Shown: positions 16,915-26,102, numbered from the stretch's first letter. The stretch: 64,000 bases of DNA from Algoriphagus hitonicola (GCF_900113375.1 NZ_FOPC01000002.1:389514-453513), one strand, 5' to 3'. The notes: generated by a model from the sequence alone, not told the origin. Numbers and translations are program-made.

Positions 16915-17360
16915 TTTTTCTTTTCTTTAAAATACTCCTTGGGTACAACAAATAAGCCAAACGATACCGCGTCATCTTTCTGATTGGTACGGTGATGCGC
17001 TTGATGTGCTCTAAATATTCCTTTCAGAAAGGAATTTTTTGGTCTGTCAAACCACTTCAACCGACGGTGAACCAATACATCATGTAGGAAGAAATATAAG
17101 ATTCCGTACAAACTGATGCCTATTCCCATCCAGAATCGATAATCGAGATCTTCTATTCCTGCAAAAATCAAGATAATCGCCACACTTCCAAAGAGCAATG
17201 AAAATAAATCATTCAACTCAAAGAAGGACTTGGATGGCTGATGATGAGTCTTGTGGATCATCCACAAGGGCCCATGCATCAAGTACTTATGAATAAACCA
17301 CCCGGAAAATTCCATCACCAGAAATCCGAGCGCGATAAAACCTATTGCCGTAATCATCAC
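16911..17360 (-). CDS. crtZ: Beta-carotene 3-hydroxylase
   Basis: A 149-residue membrane di-iron hydroxylase of the fatty-acid-hydroxylase superfamily, adding 3-OH groups to beta rings. All four histidine motifs are there: FIHKYLMHG, IHKTHHQ, FLHDVLVHRR and RAHQAHHRTNQKDDAVSFG. It is somewhat shorter than some CrtZ proteins but complete. It is followed by the regulator gene with a 4-base overlap and preceded, after 93 bases, by cruF. Confidence 0.92.
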   Translation of the reverse strand: MMITAIGFIALGFLVMEFSGWFIHKYLMHGPLWMIHKTHHQPSKSFFELNDLFSLLFGSVAIILIFAGIEDLDYRFWMGIGISLYGILYFFLHDVLVHRRLKWFDRPKNSFLKGIFRAHQAHHRTNQKDDAVSFGLFVVPKEYFKEKKK

Positions 17361-17453
17361 AAAAACAACCAGATAGTATTCAATTTGTTATAAAGCGCCT
17401 AGAAGCGAAATTGTTTAAAACTTTCCATAAGGTACACTTATGATAGAAATATG

Positions 17454-18122
17454 TCATGATGATGTTACTGTAAAGTTCAAAATCGTAAAAAATAGAATCA
17501 ATGTCATCAGCAGCCAAACCGCCAGAGGATTGGCTTTTTCAAAATTCGCCTTTCGATAAATCAGATGGATGAAAAACGAAACCCCAAACCATCCTAAATA
17601 ATTAGTCCAGGGGATCAGTTCGTTTTTCCAAAACCAAAAATCCAGCGCAACCGCCACCGGCTCGATGATATAATCAATAGCCGTCATTGCACAGGCACCG
17701 AGAAAGGCCGCGTAATAATCATTCGAAATCTTACGAAATACCTCTCCTGTCGTATAAATCAACAAAAACCAATTCACCCCGATTACAATCGGAACCTCCC
17801 AGAGTTTTGGCCCCAAAGTCGGACCATACACGTAGTCACCAAATAAATATCCCGTATGAATCCCGATAATCTCCGCACCAAATCCGATCCAAAAAGCCGC
17901 CGCGGCGACGATGGGAAAGGCATCATTCCATCCCCGGTGAAATAGCAAGAGTAAAATCAGTGAACTCAACAACTGAACCGGGGTAAGTGCCAAAAACCAA
18001 TCCCTGTATTCGGGCAGACTCAGTCCTATTAAACCCACCAAATGAAGAATAATCACTACCGCCCGGGCTATATTTAATCGCAAAGTAAATGAGTCAGATC
18101 GATCGGAAGCTACTTGATGCAT
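17454..18122 (-). CDS. cruF: Carotenoid 1',2'-hydratase-like membrane protein (CruF family)
   Basis: A 222-residue protein with about seven membrane helices of the carotenoid-biosynthesis (DUF422) family. The conserved core GFGAEIIGIHTGYLFGDY, the following YGPTLGPKLWEVPIVIGVNW (together residues about 80-118) and the DYIIEPVAVALDFW segment are characteristic. Characterised members hydrate the 1',2' double bond of psi end groups (CruF, bisanhydrobacterioruberin hydratase). Here it would add the tertiary hydroxyl to the acyclic end of a monocyclic carotenoid. It heads the cruF-crtZ-carH unit and diverges from the DUF4286-tspO pair. Confidence 0.85.
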   Translation of the reverse strand: MHQVASDRSDSFTLRLNIARAVVIILHLVGLIGLSLPEYRDWFLALTPVQLLSSLILLLLFHRGWNDAFPIVAAAAFWIGFGAEIIGIHTGYLFGDYVYGPTLGPKLWEVPIVIGVNWFLLIYTTGEVFRKISNDYYAAFLGACAMTAIDYIIEPVAVALDFWFWKNELIPWTNYLGWFGVSFFIHLIYRKANFEKANPLAVWLLMTLILFFTILNFTVTSS

Positions 18123-18130
18123 GATAGGTG

Positions 18131-18175
18131 CTTGGGCAGAAAATTGAATTTTTAAGTTTGGGATTCCTAACTTTG
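18131..18175 (+). promoter_or_regulatory. Tandem promoters of DUF4286-tspO within a palindromic region
   Basis: Two exact TAnnTTTG boxes occur: TAAGTTTG (18153-18160), with CTTG 18 bases upstream (18131-18134), and TAACTTTG (18168-18175), with TTG 21 bases upstream (18144-18146). An interrupted palindrome AAGTTTGG-N4-CCTAACTT (one mismatch) spans 18154-18173, overlapping both boxes, and could be an operator shared with the divergent cruF gene. Confidence 0.55.
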
Positions 18176-18225
18176 GAACTCCAAAAATGTTAATAAAAAA
18201 AGAATTTTCTACTCAAAACTACGAT

Positions 18226-18528
18226 ATGATTCTCTATAATGTCACCATCAACGTCGCTCCTGATATCGAAATGGACTTTCTAGATTGGATGCGTGAAACC
18301 CATATTCCTGAAGTCATGGCTACAGGAATCTTCGTCGAACACAAATTTTGCCGACTGATCCAACAATCAGACGACGGCAGCACCAATTACGCCATACAAT
18401 ATTTCACCGAAAGCCTGGCAAAAATGCAGGAATACGAAAGTAAATATGCCGCTGCCCTTCGGGCTAAAACGCAAGAGCGCTACAAGGATAAAGCGCTAGC
18501 TTTTCGTACCTTACTCGAAATCCTCTAA
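18226..18528 (+). CDS. DUF4286 family protein
   Basis: A 100-residue protein beginning MILYNVTINVAPDIEMDFLDWM, which matches the N-terminus of the DUF4286 family common in Bacteroidota; the rest (THIPEVMATGIFVEHKFCRL, YAIQYFTESLAKMQEYE) fits a ferredoxin-like alpha/beta sandwich similar to dimeric alpha-beta barrel proteins. I use the ATG at 18226 since the open frame upstream (from 18187) contains the leader. Function is unknown. tspO starts 2 bases after its stop, so the two are one transcript. Confidence 0.85.
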   Translation: MILYNVTINVAPDIEMDFLDWMRETHIPEVMATGIFVEHKFCRLIQQSDDGSTNYAIQYFTESLAKMQEYESKYAAALRAKTQERYKDKALAFRTLLEIL

Positions 18529-18530
18529 TC

Positions 18531-18995
18531 ATGCCCAACTGGCTCAAATTGGTCATCAGTCTTCTTCTGCCCCAACTCGTAGGCGGGACAGGAGCACTGT
18601 TTACCATCACCTCCATCGATAGCTGGTACCAAACCATCACCAAACCCAGCTTCAATCCTCCAGGTTGGATTTTCGGGCCGGTCTGGACCATGCTTTATAT
18701 CATGATGGGCGTCGCCTGCTACCTGATTTGGAAAAGTGATCATCCCCAGAAAAAGAATTTGTTGACACTTTACTTTGTTCAGTTGGGATTGAATGCACTT
18801 TGGTCCCCGGCATTTTTTGGCTTGCAATCTCCGATTTTGGGATTGGTGGTGATCATTCCGCTGTTGGTTTTGATTTTTCTTTGTGTCAAAAAATTCAATT
18901 CGGTTTCCAACTGGGCTTCTTGGCTGATGATCCCCTATTTGGCTTGGGTAAGTTTTGCCACAGTTTTGAATTTTTCCATTTGGTGGCTGAATTAA
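18531..18995 (+). CDS. tspO: TspO/MBR family protein
   Basis: A 154-residue five-helix membrane protein of the translocator (peripheral benzodiazepine receptor) family. Typical motifs are the tryptophan-rich WYQTITKPSFNPPGWIFGPVW near residue 32 and the NALWSPAFFG and WLMIPYLAWVSFATVLNFSIWWLN blocks in helices 4 and 5. TspO proteins bind porphyrins and sterols; in Rhodobacter TspO lies with carotenoid genes and modulates pigment gene expression in response to oxygen and light. Here it again neighbours carotenoid genes, divergent from cruF, suggesting a related sensing or tetrapyrrole photoprotection role. That role is inferred. Confidence 0.93.
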   Translation: MPNWLKLVISLLLPQLVGGTGALFTITSIDSWYQTITKPSFNPPGWIFGPVWTMLYIMMGVACYLIWKSDHPQKKNLLTLYFVQLGLNALWSPAFFGLQSPILGLVVIIPLLVLIFLCVKKFNSVSNWASWLMIPYLAWVSFATVLNFSIWWLN

Positions 18996-19068
18996 GTCCC
19001 GAATTCAAAAGCTGATTAATTTTTTACGATTTTAACATTGTTTCACTAGGTTTAAAGCTTGAGGTTTT

Positions 19069-19076
19069 TAGATTTG
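19069..19076 (+). promoter_or_regulatory. Candidate -7 box for the lipoprotein array
   Basis: TAGATTTG matches TAnnTTTG and ends 22 bases before the first array start codon. No clear TTTG element lies at the usual distance; TTTC at 19041-19044 is the nearest. No other promoter as good is seen at the junctions inside the array. Confidence 0.35.
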
Positions 19077-19098
19077 CTTTATACTTTTAAAATTTTCA

Positions 19099-20250
19099 AT
19101 GAAAAATGCCATTTACTTATCGGCTTTAATACTAATTTTTTCCTGCTCAGAATCCAATGAGCAAAATAATTCAAGCAATGTTCTTTCTGACTTTAGCCTT
19201 ACAGCAGATAGCCTAGTGATCGACTCGGGGGAAGAAATATTTGTTCCGGACATGGTCTATCCCCAATCTCCCAGCGCCGACGGGAAGCGAATTTTTTCCT
19301 TTTATGAGACCGATTTCGAGGTTTTCGAGTTTTCTCTGGAGAAAATGAAACTGCTGAAGCGGCACCCTTTTGAGCGAGAAGGGCCCAATGGTATCAAAGG
19401 CTGGGTCAGCTATTTTCAAGCACTTCCCGGGGATGAATTGATGATGTATGACCAAACAGCGCCGTCCATTTTTTCTCTTGATGGCAAAAAGCTTCAAACC
19501 TACGACTTGGATTTTGCGGAGTTGATCGACTTTCAGTCTGAGGATCATTTTATGGTCCCCAATAACCTCCACATCACCCCCGAAAAATCCCATTTCCTTT
19601 CCCTTCCGATGGAATTTGGCAAACCGGTGGAAGGTTTGGCCGTCATTGATATTAAGCAGGAAAGTGGAAAAGTCTTAAAACTACCTGCCCTGGACCTGAC
19701 CAATAAATTTCAGGTCAATTTTATTAGTGGAAATAGCGGCTCATTTTTCGGGGATCGAATTAACCTACAATGGCTCAATGATCACTTCATCATATACAGC
19801 GCCTCTACGGCGGATAGCTATACCTATAATCATTACAGCGATTCCTTGAAATTAATTACTTATTCCCATCAACTCGTCGAAAACAAAAAAACAGGCGATT
19901 TTCCCAATGAAGTGGATTCTCGGGAGCGACAGCAAGAGGTCGTGAGCCAAATCAGAAAGCAAATCACATTTGGGAAATTTTTCTGGGACGAAACCCGAAA
20001 TATGTATTTCCGCTTTGCCACCAAAAACTATATCGTTTCACCGGATGGCAGTGAGCGAACTGCAGATTGCTTCCTCTTTGCCTATGATGAAAACCTAAAT
20101 TTGATCGGAGAGACGGCACTACCCACAATTTCCAATACGCCATTTGAGGGATTCTTTTTGGAGGGAGATTTCTATTACTATTGGCCGATGGACGATCAGG
20201 GAGGGTTTATCCGATTTACATTTGACTTTGAAACTGAATTAAAAGGATGA
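19099..20250 (+). CDS. DUF4221-like lipoprotein, array member 1
   Basis: 383 residues. A lipoprotein signal (hydrophobic stretch then IFSC, acylated C16) is followed by SESNEQNN, acidic and polar as in Bacteroidota surface lipoproteins. The mature part shows the family pattern: an N-terminal strand (DSLVIDSGEEIF), an EREGPNGIKG motif near residue 100, repeated strand-turn segments suggesting a beta-propeller-like fold, and a C-terminal FFLEGDFYYYW then DDQGGFIRF block. Closest relative in the array is member 2 (shared HQLVENKKTG). Overlaps member 2 by 4 bases (ATGA). I recognise the family as DUF4221 by pattern; its function is unknown. Confidence 0.8.
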   Translation: MKNAIYLSALILIFSCSESNEQNNSSNVLSDFSLTADSLVIDSGEEIFVPDMVYPQSPSADGKRIFSFYETDFEVFEFSLEKMKLLKRHPFEREGPNGIKGWVSYFQALPGDELMMYDQTAPSIFSLDGKKLQTYDLDFAELIDFQSEDHFMVPNNLHITPEKSHFLSLPMEFGKPVEGLAVIDIKQESGKVLKLPALDLTNKFQVNFISGNSGSFFGDRINLQWLNDHFIIYSASTADSYTYNHYSDSLKLITYSHQLVENKKTGDFPNEVDSRERQQEVVSQIRKQITFGKFFWDETRNMYFRFATKNYIVSPDGSERTADCFLFAYDENLNLIGETALPTISNTPFEGFFLEGDFYYYWPMDDQGGFIRFTFDFETELKG

Positions 20251-21398
20251 AAAATTACATCACAATTTTACTCGCCTTTCTCTTTTTCGCCTGCGAAAGC
20301 GAAAATCAACATGCTAATAACAGCGATCCAACCACCTATTCAGAAAATCAGCTCGAAAACCTCCAAGTAATCTTGGACACGGTCAAAGTGGACGTGGGAT
20401 CAGAACTGATTAGGTCCGGTGCCTATTACGGTTTTGGGCTGAGTGATGACGGTCAATCTGTGTATTTTGCCGAAGGCCAAAGCGTGGAAATCCATGAAAT
20501 CGACCTTAATGAGATGAAACTGGTTCAGCGGATCAAATTCGAAAAGGACGGTCCGAATCAAGCTCCCAATTTTATCAATTACTTAGACGTTCTGCCCAAA
20601 AGGGAATTTTTGCTGGCAAACTATGCCATTCAGGCAATTTTCGATAGCCAAGCCGAGAAAATTCAAGACCTAAAACTCCAGGCAGAGGAGTTTGAAGGGA
20701 TAGATGAATCCATGGGCAGCCTATACAATAACGTCTTATTAAGCCAGGACAAAAAGAAGGCCTTTTCTCTCCCTTCTCCATTTGGTGAATTTACCGATGG
20801 CTTAGCCGTGCTGGATTTAGAAAACCGCAGCGGTGAGTTAATCAAGCTGCCTGCTTTGGACTTGACAGAAAACTTCCGAGTTACCTTTTCGCAAAATGGT
20901 GGAATGACCTCTTCCGGCGATATGATCCGCATGCAAAAAATAAAAGATCAACTAGTCATATATTCCGGAAGCACAGCCGACATCTATCTGTATGAGCTGC
21001 TTACTGACTCATTGAAACTGGTCACATTTAATCATCAATTGGTCGAAAACAAAAAGACAGGGGAATTTAAAACAGAGGCAGGCTCCAACGAAGAGCGTGT
21101 GGAAATATCAGCCCAAATGCGAAAACAGATCAATTTTTATGGATTCAATTGGGATGAAAGCAGGAAGCAATATTTCCGATTTGGAGCGAAGGAAAACGGG
21201 CTAAACGAAAGCGGTGAAAACCTACCAGCGGATGTTTTTTTATTTAGTTATGACTCGGACTTCAACCTCTTGGGAGAGAAGAAAATCGATGAGCTTTCCA
21301 ATCTCTTTTTCAACAGCTTCTTCTTCGAGGGCAAACTCTACAATTACAAACCGGTGGAGGAAGACCCCGGTTTTGTGGTGATGACTTTAAACTATTAA
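20247..21398 (+). CDS. DUF4221-like lipoprotein, array member 2
   Basis: 383 residues with lipobox FFAC (C16) then ESENQHANN. Family landmarks: LDTVKVDVGSEL, a degenerate EKDGPNQAPN in place of EKEGPNG, the conserved SGSTADIYLY strand, NHQLVENKKTGEF, and NWDESRKQYFRFG. The C-terminal block (FFFEGKLYNYK then DPGFVVMTLNY) diverges from the usual DDELxF form. It is translationally coupled to member 1 and lies 9 bases before member 3. It may be the pair partner of member 1 from an old duplication. Confidence 0.8.
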   Translation: MKNYITILLAFLFFACESENQHANNSDPTTYSENQLENLQVILDTVKVDVGSELIRSGAYYGFGLSDDGQSVYFAEGQSVEIHEIDLNEMKLVQRIKFEKDGPNQAPNFINYLDVLPKREFLLANYAIQAIFDSQAEKIQDLKLQAEEFEGIDESMGSLYNNVLLSQDKKKAFSLPSPFGEFTDGLAVLDLENRSGELIKLPALDLTENFRVTFSQNGGMTSSGDMIRMQKIKDQLVIYSGSTADIYLYELLTDSLKLVTFNHQLVENKKTGEFKTEAGSNEERVEISAQMRKQINFYGFNWDESRKQYFRFGAKENGLNESGENLPADVFLFSYDSDFNLLGEKKIDELSNLFFNSFFFEGKLYNYKPVEEDPGFVVMTLNY

Positions 21399-21407
21399 TA
21401 TAAAACC

Positions 21408-22619
21408 ATGAAAAAATTCCTTTTACCCATTCTTTTTGCCCCTTTGCTCCTTTCCTGTGGAGATGGAAGTGAATCCGCTGATGCAGGCTCAGGCAATGTA
21501 TTGGAAGACTTTTCTTTTTCTGTGGACACCGTGGTCGTTGATCCGGGGGAAGAGATTATCAATCTTTCGCAAGGTATCCGAAGCAGCGACTTGGATGAGA
21601 GCAAAACCCACTTTTATTTATTTGATCCAGCCACCACAACAATTAATAAAATCAGCCTAGACGAGTTGAGACTTGTCGAGCAGATTCCTTTTGAAAAAGA
21701 AGGACCAAATGGTGTAGGAGAGTATTTATCAGCAGTCAAAGTCCTGTCAGGAGAGCGATTTCTTTTTGGGAGTTTTCGAAATACCGGAATTTATTCCAAA
21801 TCAGGAGAAAAGATCCGCGATTTGACTTTAAAACCAGAAGAACTGGATATCGAAGGTTTGGAAGAGGGGATTGGGTTTTCCCTGAGTAACTCCATGCGCC
21901 TTAGTCCCGACGAAAGCCATATCCTATCGCTCCCCGGAGATTTTATGGAAGGTACCCGTCAGCTGGCTAAAATCAATTTGGAGGAAAAAAACGGAAAGCT
22001 CATTCAAATCCCCGGACTCGACAAATCCACCGAATACCGGATTCTCCTTCAATCCGATCAGGCCATGTCCATTTTTGCAGACCCGACCCATTTTCAGGAG
22101 TTTAATGGAACATACTTCCTCTCAGCGGGAGCCACCAATTCGGTTTACTTATACGATTACAAAACGGATTCCCTGGACCTACGCACATTTAATTTTACCG
22201 TCACACCTAACGGAAAGGAAATTCCTGTTCAGGGGAAAGTTTCTTCCCCGGAGGAATTTGAATCAGAAATGGAGAAAGCCATTACTCAGGTCATGTTTGA
22301 AGAGTTGCTTTTCGATGATCAAAATGAGCGTTTCTATCGATTTGGAAGAATCATGGACCCAAAAATTGACGATGAAACTCCGAGAACTTCAGATGTTTTT
22401 CTGTTTGCCTTTGACAAAGCGCTCAACCTCATTGGAGAAACGGCCATTCCCGAATTGGATGCCATTCCGGCTGAGGCATTCTTCAAAGACGGCAAGCTCT
22501 GGTCCTATGTCAATGTGGATGACGAGCTGGGATTTGCGGTATTTGATTTTGGGTCCGAAACCACGAACAGTGAACGACGAAACCCTTCAGAAAATGAATT
22601 AAAGATTAATGATGAGTGA
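21408..22619 (+). CDS. DUF4221-like lipoprotein, array member 3
   Basis: 403 residues, the longest of the array. Lipobox LLSC (C17) followed by GDGSESADAG. Landmarks: VDTVVVDPGEEIINL, FEKEGPNGVGEYL, and FFKDGKLWSYVNVDDELGF near the C-terminus. After the family end (FAVFDF) it has about 22 extra charged residues (SERRNPSENELKINDE), probably a read-through into formerly non-coding sequence. The 3' part is very similar at DNA level to member 4 (see findings). 32 bases separate it from member 4, the widest gap in the array. Confidence 0.8.
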   Translation: MKKFLLPILFAPLLLSCGDGSESADAGSGNVLEDFSFSVDTVVVDPGEEIINLSQGIRSSDLDESKTHFYLFDPATTTINKISLDELRLVEQIPFEKEGPNGVGEYLSAVKVLSGERFLFGSFRNTGIYSKSGEKIRDLTLKPEELDIEGLEEGIGFSLSNSMRLSPDESHILSLPGDFMEGTRQLAKINLEEKNGKLIQIPGLDKSTEYRILLQSDQAMSIFADPTHFQEFNGTYFLSAGATNSVYLYDYKTDSLDLRTFNFTVTPNGKEIPVQGKVSSPEEFESEMEKAITQVMFEELLFDDQNERFYRFGRIMDPKIDDETPRTSDVFLFAFDKALNLIGETAIPELDAIPAEAFFKDGKLWSYVNVDDELGFAVFDFGSETTNSERRNPSENELKINDE

Positions 22620-22651
22620 TCCACTTGAACTCCTGATAAAAAGATAACCGA

Positions 22652-23794
22652 ATGAAAAGACTGGTTGTATTTCTTCTTCTTCCTTTGATTTTGGCCTGTG
22701 GGGGCAATTCTTCTGAAAAAATCAAGCCGGGAAACAGGTTGGAGAAATTCACTTTTAAGGTGGATACTGTAGTGGTTGACCCCGGTGATCACTTGATCAA
22801 TCTTCAATTTGCTTTACTCAAGGCAGACTTTTCCGAAGACCGAAAATATCTTTATCACCTACACCCCTCGGATCAAGTCCTTTCGGTGATCGATTTGGAT
22901 GAGTTGAAAATAGAAAGGCAAATTCAATATGAGAGCGAAGGGCCGAATGCAATGCCGGACTTTGCCATTTCTATTCAACATTTAGAATCGGATTACTTCC
23001 TTTTTTTAGGTATGCAAAATTCAGGAATTTTTAACCTGAAAGCCGAAAAAGTAAAAGCAATCAATCGAGATTCGATCAGATTGGAAGGAGTGACCACAGA
23101 ACAAGACTATTCCTACTTTTATCAATTGAAGGCTAACCCAAAGCATAAGCTTTTATTTTCAGTTCCCTATGATATTGAATCGTCCCAGTATAGCCTGGCT
23201 GTTTTTGATATTGATTCCTTGACGGGGAAGATTGTTGAGTTGTCTGAATTTGGATTTCTATCCCAGTTTGAGTTGATTTTCCGAGAGGGGAGATCCTATT
23301 CCTCTGCGAATACTGCCAGTGTGCTTCTGAGTACTTTCAAGGATCAGGTACTTGTTCATTCTCAAGGAACAAGCAGCATCTATAGGTATGATCATTTAAA
23401 GGATTCCTTGGAGTTTAAGACTTATAATCATCAACTCGTCCCCAATCAAAAGACGGCCCCCATTTCCCGGGAATTGAAATCAAAGCAAGAGTTTGACGAG
23501 GCGGTTAATTCTACTAGAGACCAAATATCCTTTGGAGATTTGTTGTGGGATGAGAAGCGGGGTTTATTTTTCAGGTTTGGATCAATTCGAAAGCCTATCC
23601 CTTCCCAGGAAGCCCCCATCAAAAATGAGGTTTTTTTATTTGCCTATGACAAAGACTTAAATTTAGTCGGAGAGTTGGAAATTGAGGAATTGGATTTCCA
23701 GCCTTCTTGGCCCTTCTTTAAAGACGGCAAACTCTGGTCCTTTGTCAATGTGGAAGATGAACTGGGCTTTGCGGTGTTTGATTTTAAATTTTAG
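22652..23794 (+). CDS. DUF4221-like lipoprotein, array member 4
   Basis: 380 residues. Lipobox ILAC (C16) then GGNSSEKIK. Landmarks: KVDTVVVDPGDHLINL, YESEGPNAMPDF (a variant of EKEGPNG), YNHQLVPNQKTAP and FFKDGKLWSFVNVEDELGF. The VVVDPG and INL blocks and the C-terminus group it with member 3. 6 bases before member 5. Confidence 0.8.
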   Translation: MKRLVVFLLLPLILACGGNSSEKIKPGNRLEKFTFKVDTVVVDPGDHLINLQFALLKADFSEDRKYLYHLHPSDQVLSVIDLDELKIERQIQYESEGPNAMPDFAISIQHLESDYFLFLGMQNSGIFNLKAEKVKAINRDSIRLEGVTTEQDYSYFYQLKANPKHKLLFSVPYDIESSQYSLAVFDIDSLTGKIVELSEFGFLSQFELIFREGRSYSSANTASVLLSTFKDQVLVHSQGTSSIYRYDHLKDSLEFKTYNHQLVPNQKTAPISRELKSKQEFDEAVNSTRDQISFGDLLWDEKRGLFFRFGSIRKPIPSQEAPIKNEVFLFAYDKDLNLVGELEIEELDFQPSWPFFKDGKLWSFVNVEDELGFAVFDFKF

Positions 23795-23800
23795 ACCACT

Positions 23801-24946
23801 ATGAGAAATTTAAAAACTATCCTCTTCCTTGCCATTCTAGCTTCTTGTCAAAACAAAAAGTCTGAAAACCCAGAAATTGAAAAGGAGATTACCTTTACTA
23901 TTGATACCGTGATGATCGATTCTAAAGGCTCTTTTCTTTACTTGTCAGAAGCATTAGGCAGGTCTTATTTGGCAAATGACGGTAAAACAGTTTACAACCT
24001 AAACCAAAAACTCCCGCGGCTAGAAGTAATTGATCTTAGTAAGCTCGAACTCGTCGACACCATTCCTATGGAACGGGAAGGGCCTGCGGGAATTGGTACA
24101 AGCAATATTTATGATGGCATTCAAGTTTTGGAAAATGGAGAGGTTTTCATTTTTGCCTGGATGGAAATTGTAAGGCTTTCGGCAGATAGAAAGTCGGTCA
24201 AGAAATTTCGATTCAATCCAGAAAACTTAAATGGTGATCCTTTAGGAGCTGATGAAGCAGTCCGATATGAAGGGCTTATTTCTGAAGATGGATCCCGCTT
24301 TTTTACTTTCTATGGAAAATCCGATGAGCCCTCGTCAAGGTTGGGATTGGCTATTATTGATCTGGATGAAATGAGTTTGAAAAAAGTTGGGCTGCCACTT
24401 TTTGAAGAACTGCTTCCTTATGAAATAAAAACGGCAAAAGAGCCAAATGCTAAATATCCTTACGTTTATGTTGAACAAATTTATTTGACAGAATTCGAGA
24501 ATCATCTTCTCGTTTCGGCTTCGCCTTTCAATGAGGTTTACACGCTTGATCTTGATTCCTACACTTACCAAAAGCTAACTTTTAACTCTTCACTAACTGA
24601 AGACCGGGCAACGGTCAACTACCCCACAGAGGCGAGTTCCAGTGCAGGAACTACCGAATCAGTCTGGGATCGATGGAAAAAAATTTCATTTCACAAAATG
24701 AACTGGGACGAGAAAACTGAACGCTTCTGGAGAATTTCCTACAGAGTTTTTATGTCTTACGATAACGACTATTCAAATGAAACTTACTTGACTTTTTTTG
24801 ATCGAGAATTTGATCAAATAGGAGAGATTCGACTTCCTGATGATTGGAAAATCATTGGTGGAAAATTTATTACTCAAGGCATGTATTGGCAGTTCATCAA
24901 TATTGATGACGAAGCGGCTTTCATTCGGCTGAAACCTAATTTCTAG
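23801..24946 (+). CDS. DUF4221-like lipoprotein, array member 5
   Basis: 381 residues. Lipobox LASC (C16) followed by QNKKSENPEIEKE. Landmarks: IDTVMIDSKGSFLYL, the variant EREGPAGIGT, FNSSLTEDRATVNYPTEA and the C-terminal MYWQFINIDDEAAFIRLKPNF. It begins the second sub-group of the array, with C-termini reading FIRLKPN rather than FAVFDF. 5 bases before member 6. Local base composition is slightly more AT rich than its neighbours. Confidence 0.8.
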   Translation: MRNLKTILFLAILASCQNKKSENPEIEKEITFTIDTVMIDSKGSFLYLSEALGRSYLANDGKTVYNLNQKLPRLEVIDLSKLELVDTIPMEREGPAGIGTSNIYDGIQVLENGEVFIFAWMEIVRLSADRKSVKKFRFNPENLNGDPLGADEAVRYEGLISEDGSRFFTFYGKSDEPSSRLGLAIIDLDEMSLKKVGLPLFEELLPYEIKTAKEPNAKYPYVYVEQIYLTEFENHLLVSASPFNEVYTLDLDSYTYQKLTFNSSLTEDRATVNYPTEASSSAGTTESVWDRWKKISFHKMNWDEKTERFWRISYRVFMSYDNDYSNETYLTFFDREFDQIGEIRLPDDWKIIGGKFITQGMYWQFINIDDEAAFIRLKPNF

Positions 24947-24951
24947 AATTA

Positions 24952-26091
24952 ATGAAAAAAATACTTTTGCTTCTCTTAATCCCTTTTCTTTTTTCCTGCG
25001 GAGAAAATCCCAATTCGAAATTTGCTTCCGGGGAAAATTTCGAGTTCAATTACGAACTAGATACAGTCAAAGTTCAGACTGGAGAATTGCTCCTTGCCGT
25101 GGATGGCGGGCTCTCTCGGATGGCGCTTTTTCCCGACAAAAACTTCCTCTATTTCTACAATGTGACCAACAAACGATTGGATGAAATCGACTTAGAAAGC
25201 TATTCCATCGTTCGCAGTATTGATTTCACCGAAGAAGGCCCAAAAGGCATCGGTTCGCTCAGTCCTGATGAATTTCATATCACCAATAAAGGAAATATTA
25301 TCATTCCTGCCTTCGATGCCATTCGCATCATGAATTCGGATGGGGATTTGATCACCCGACTCAATTGGGATGAATATGATTTTGTCTCCAGCCGGTTTGA
25401 CAAGAAGTTTTTGGCCAGTTTCACGGGTGACTATCATCCGGACGGCGACCTTTTTTTTGGAACTTATGGAAGTATGAGAGGAGGAAATTCATTTGGGGAA
25501 GGGCTAGCTATCATCGATTGGGAGGCCGAGTCCATGATCTTGAAAGAAGTTCCTCTGCTTCTGGCGATGAAGGAATATGAAATCGTTCTTGAGGGTGCTA
25601 TGAGAAGCTCCAGTAATGATCAATTCTATATACAACAGATAGAAAACCAAGTATTGGTAAGCACCAATGGCGTTAATGGGATTGCAATCTATTTTTATGA
25701 AACTGACTCGTTAATCGAAAAAACCTTCTCCTCAGAATCACTCCCCGAGCGAAGGGCTGGAGACTATCCCCGAAAGGTCAATTCCATGGAGGAATTTGAA
25801 GTTGCGACAGACGCCAAATACTCGGAACATCAATTCGGTCCATTTGTCTTCGATGAAAAATCCAATCGGTTTTACCGAATCAGCTATTACCGCTCAGTGT
25901 CTCCTGTTGATGGAGAAAAATGGAATTTCACTCTCAGCATTTTTGATCAAAACCTAGAGCATCTTCAAGACATCGCAGACTTTCCCAATTTTTCGGGTAA
26001 GGTCTTTTTCAAGGACGGCATGCTACACAAAGGGATCAACCAAGACGATGAATTGTATTTTGTCCGCTTAAAACCAAGTCTTCCAAATTAA
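24952..26091 (+). CDS. DUF4221-like lipoprotein, array member 6
   Basis: 379 residues. Lipobox LFSC (C16) followed by GENPNSKFAS. Landmarks: LDTVKVQTGELLLAV, TEEGPKGIGSL, FSSESLPERRAGDYPRKV and FFKDGMLHKGINQDDELYFVRLKP. The spacing of glycine/aspartate-ended strands is the same as in the other members. 11 bases before member 7. Confidence 0.8.
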   Translation: MKKILLLLLIPFLFSCGENPNSKFASGENFEFNYELDTVKVQTGELLLAVDGGLSRMALFPDKNFLYFYNVTNKRLDEIDLESYSIVRSIDFTEEGPKGIGSLSPDEFHITNKGNIIIPAFDAIRIMNSDGDLITRLNWDEYDFVSSRFDKKFLASFTGDYHPDGDLFFGTYGSMRGGNSFGEGLAIIDWEAESMILKEVPLLLAMKEYEIVLEGAMRSSSNDQFYIQQIENQVLVSTNGVNGIAIYFYETDSLIEKTFSSESLPERRAGDYPRKVNSMEEFEVATDAKYSEHQFGPFVFDEKSNRFYRISYYRSVSPVDGEKWNFTLSIFDQNLEHLQDIADFPNFSGKVFFKDGMLHKGINQDDELYFVRLKPSLPN

Positions 26092-26102
26092 TCATCTAAT
26101 CT

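Noticed and set aside
22075..22602. A 175-codon frame in the third array gene
   Set aside because: Out-of-frame shadow of the lipoprotein; no motif and poor composition.
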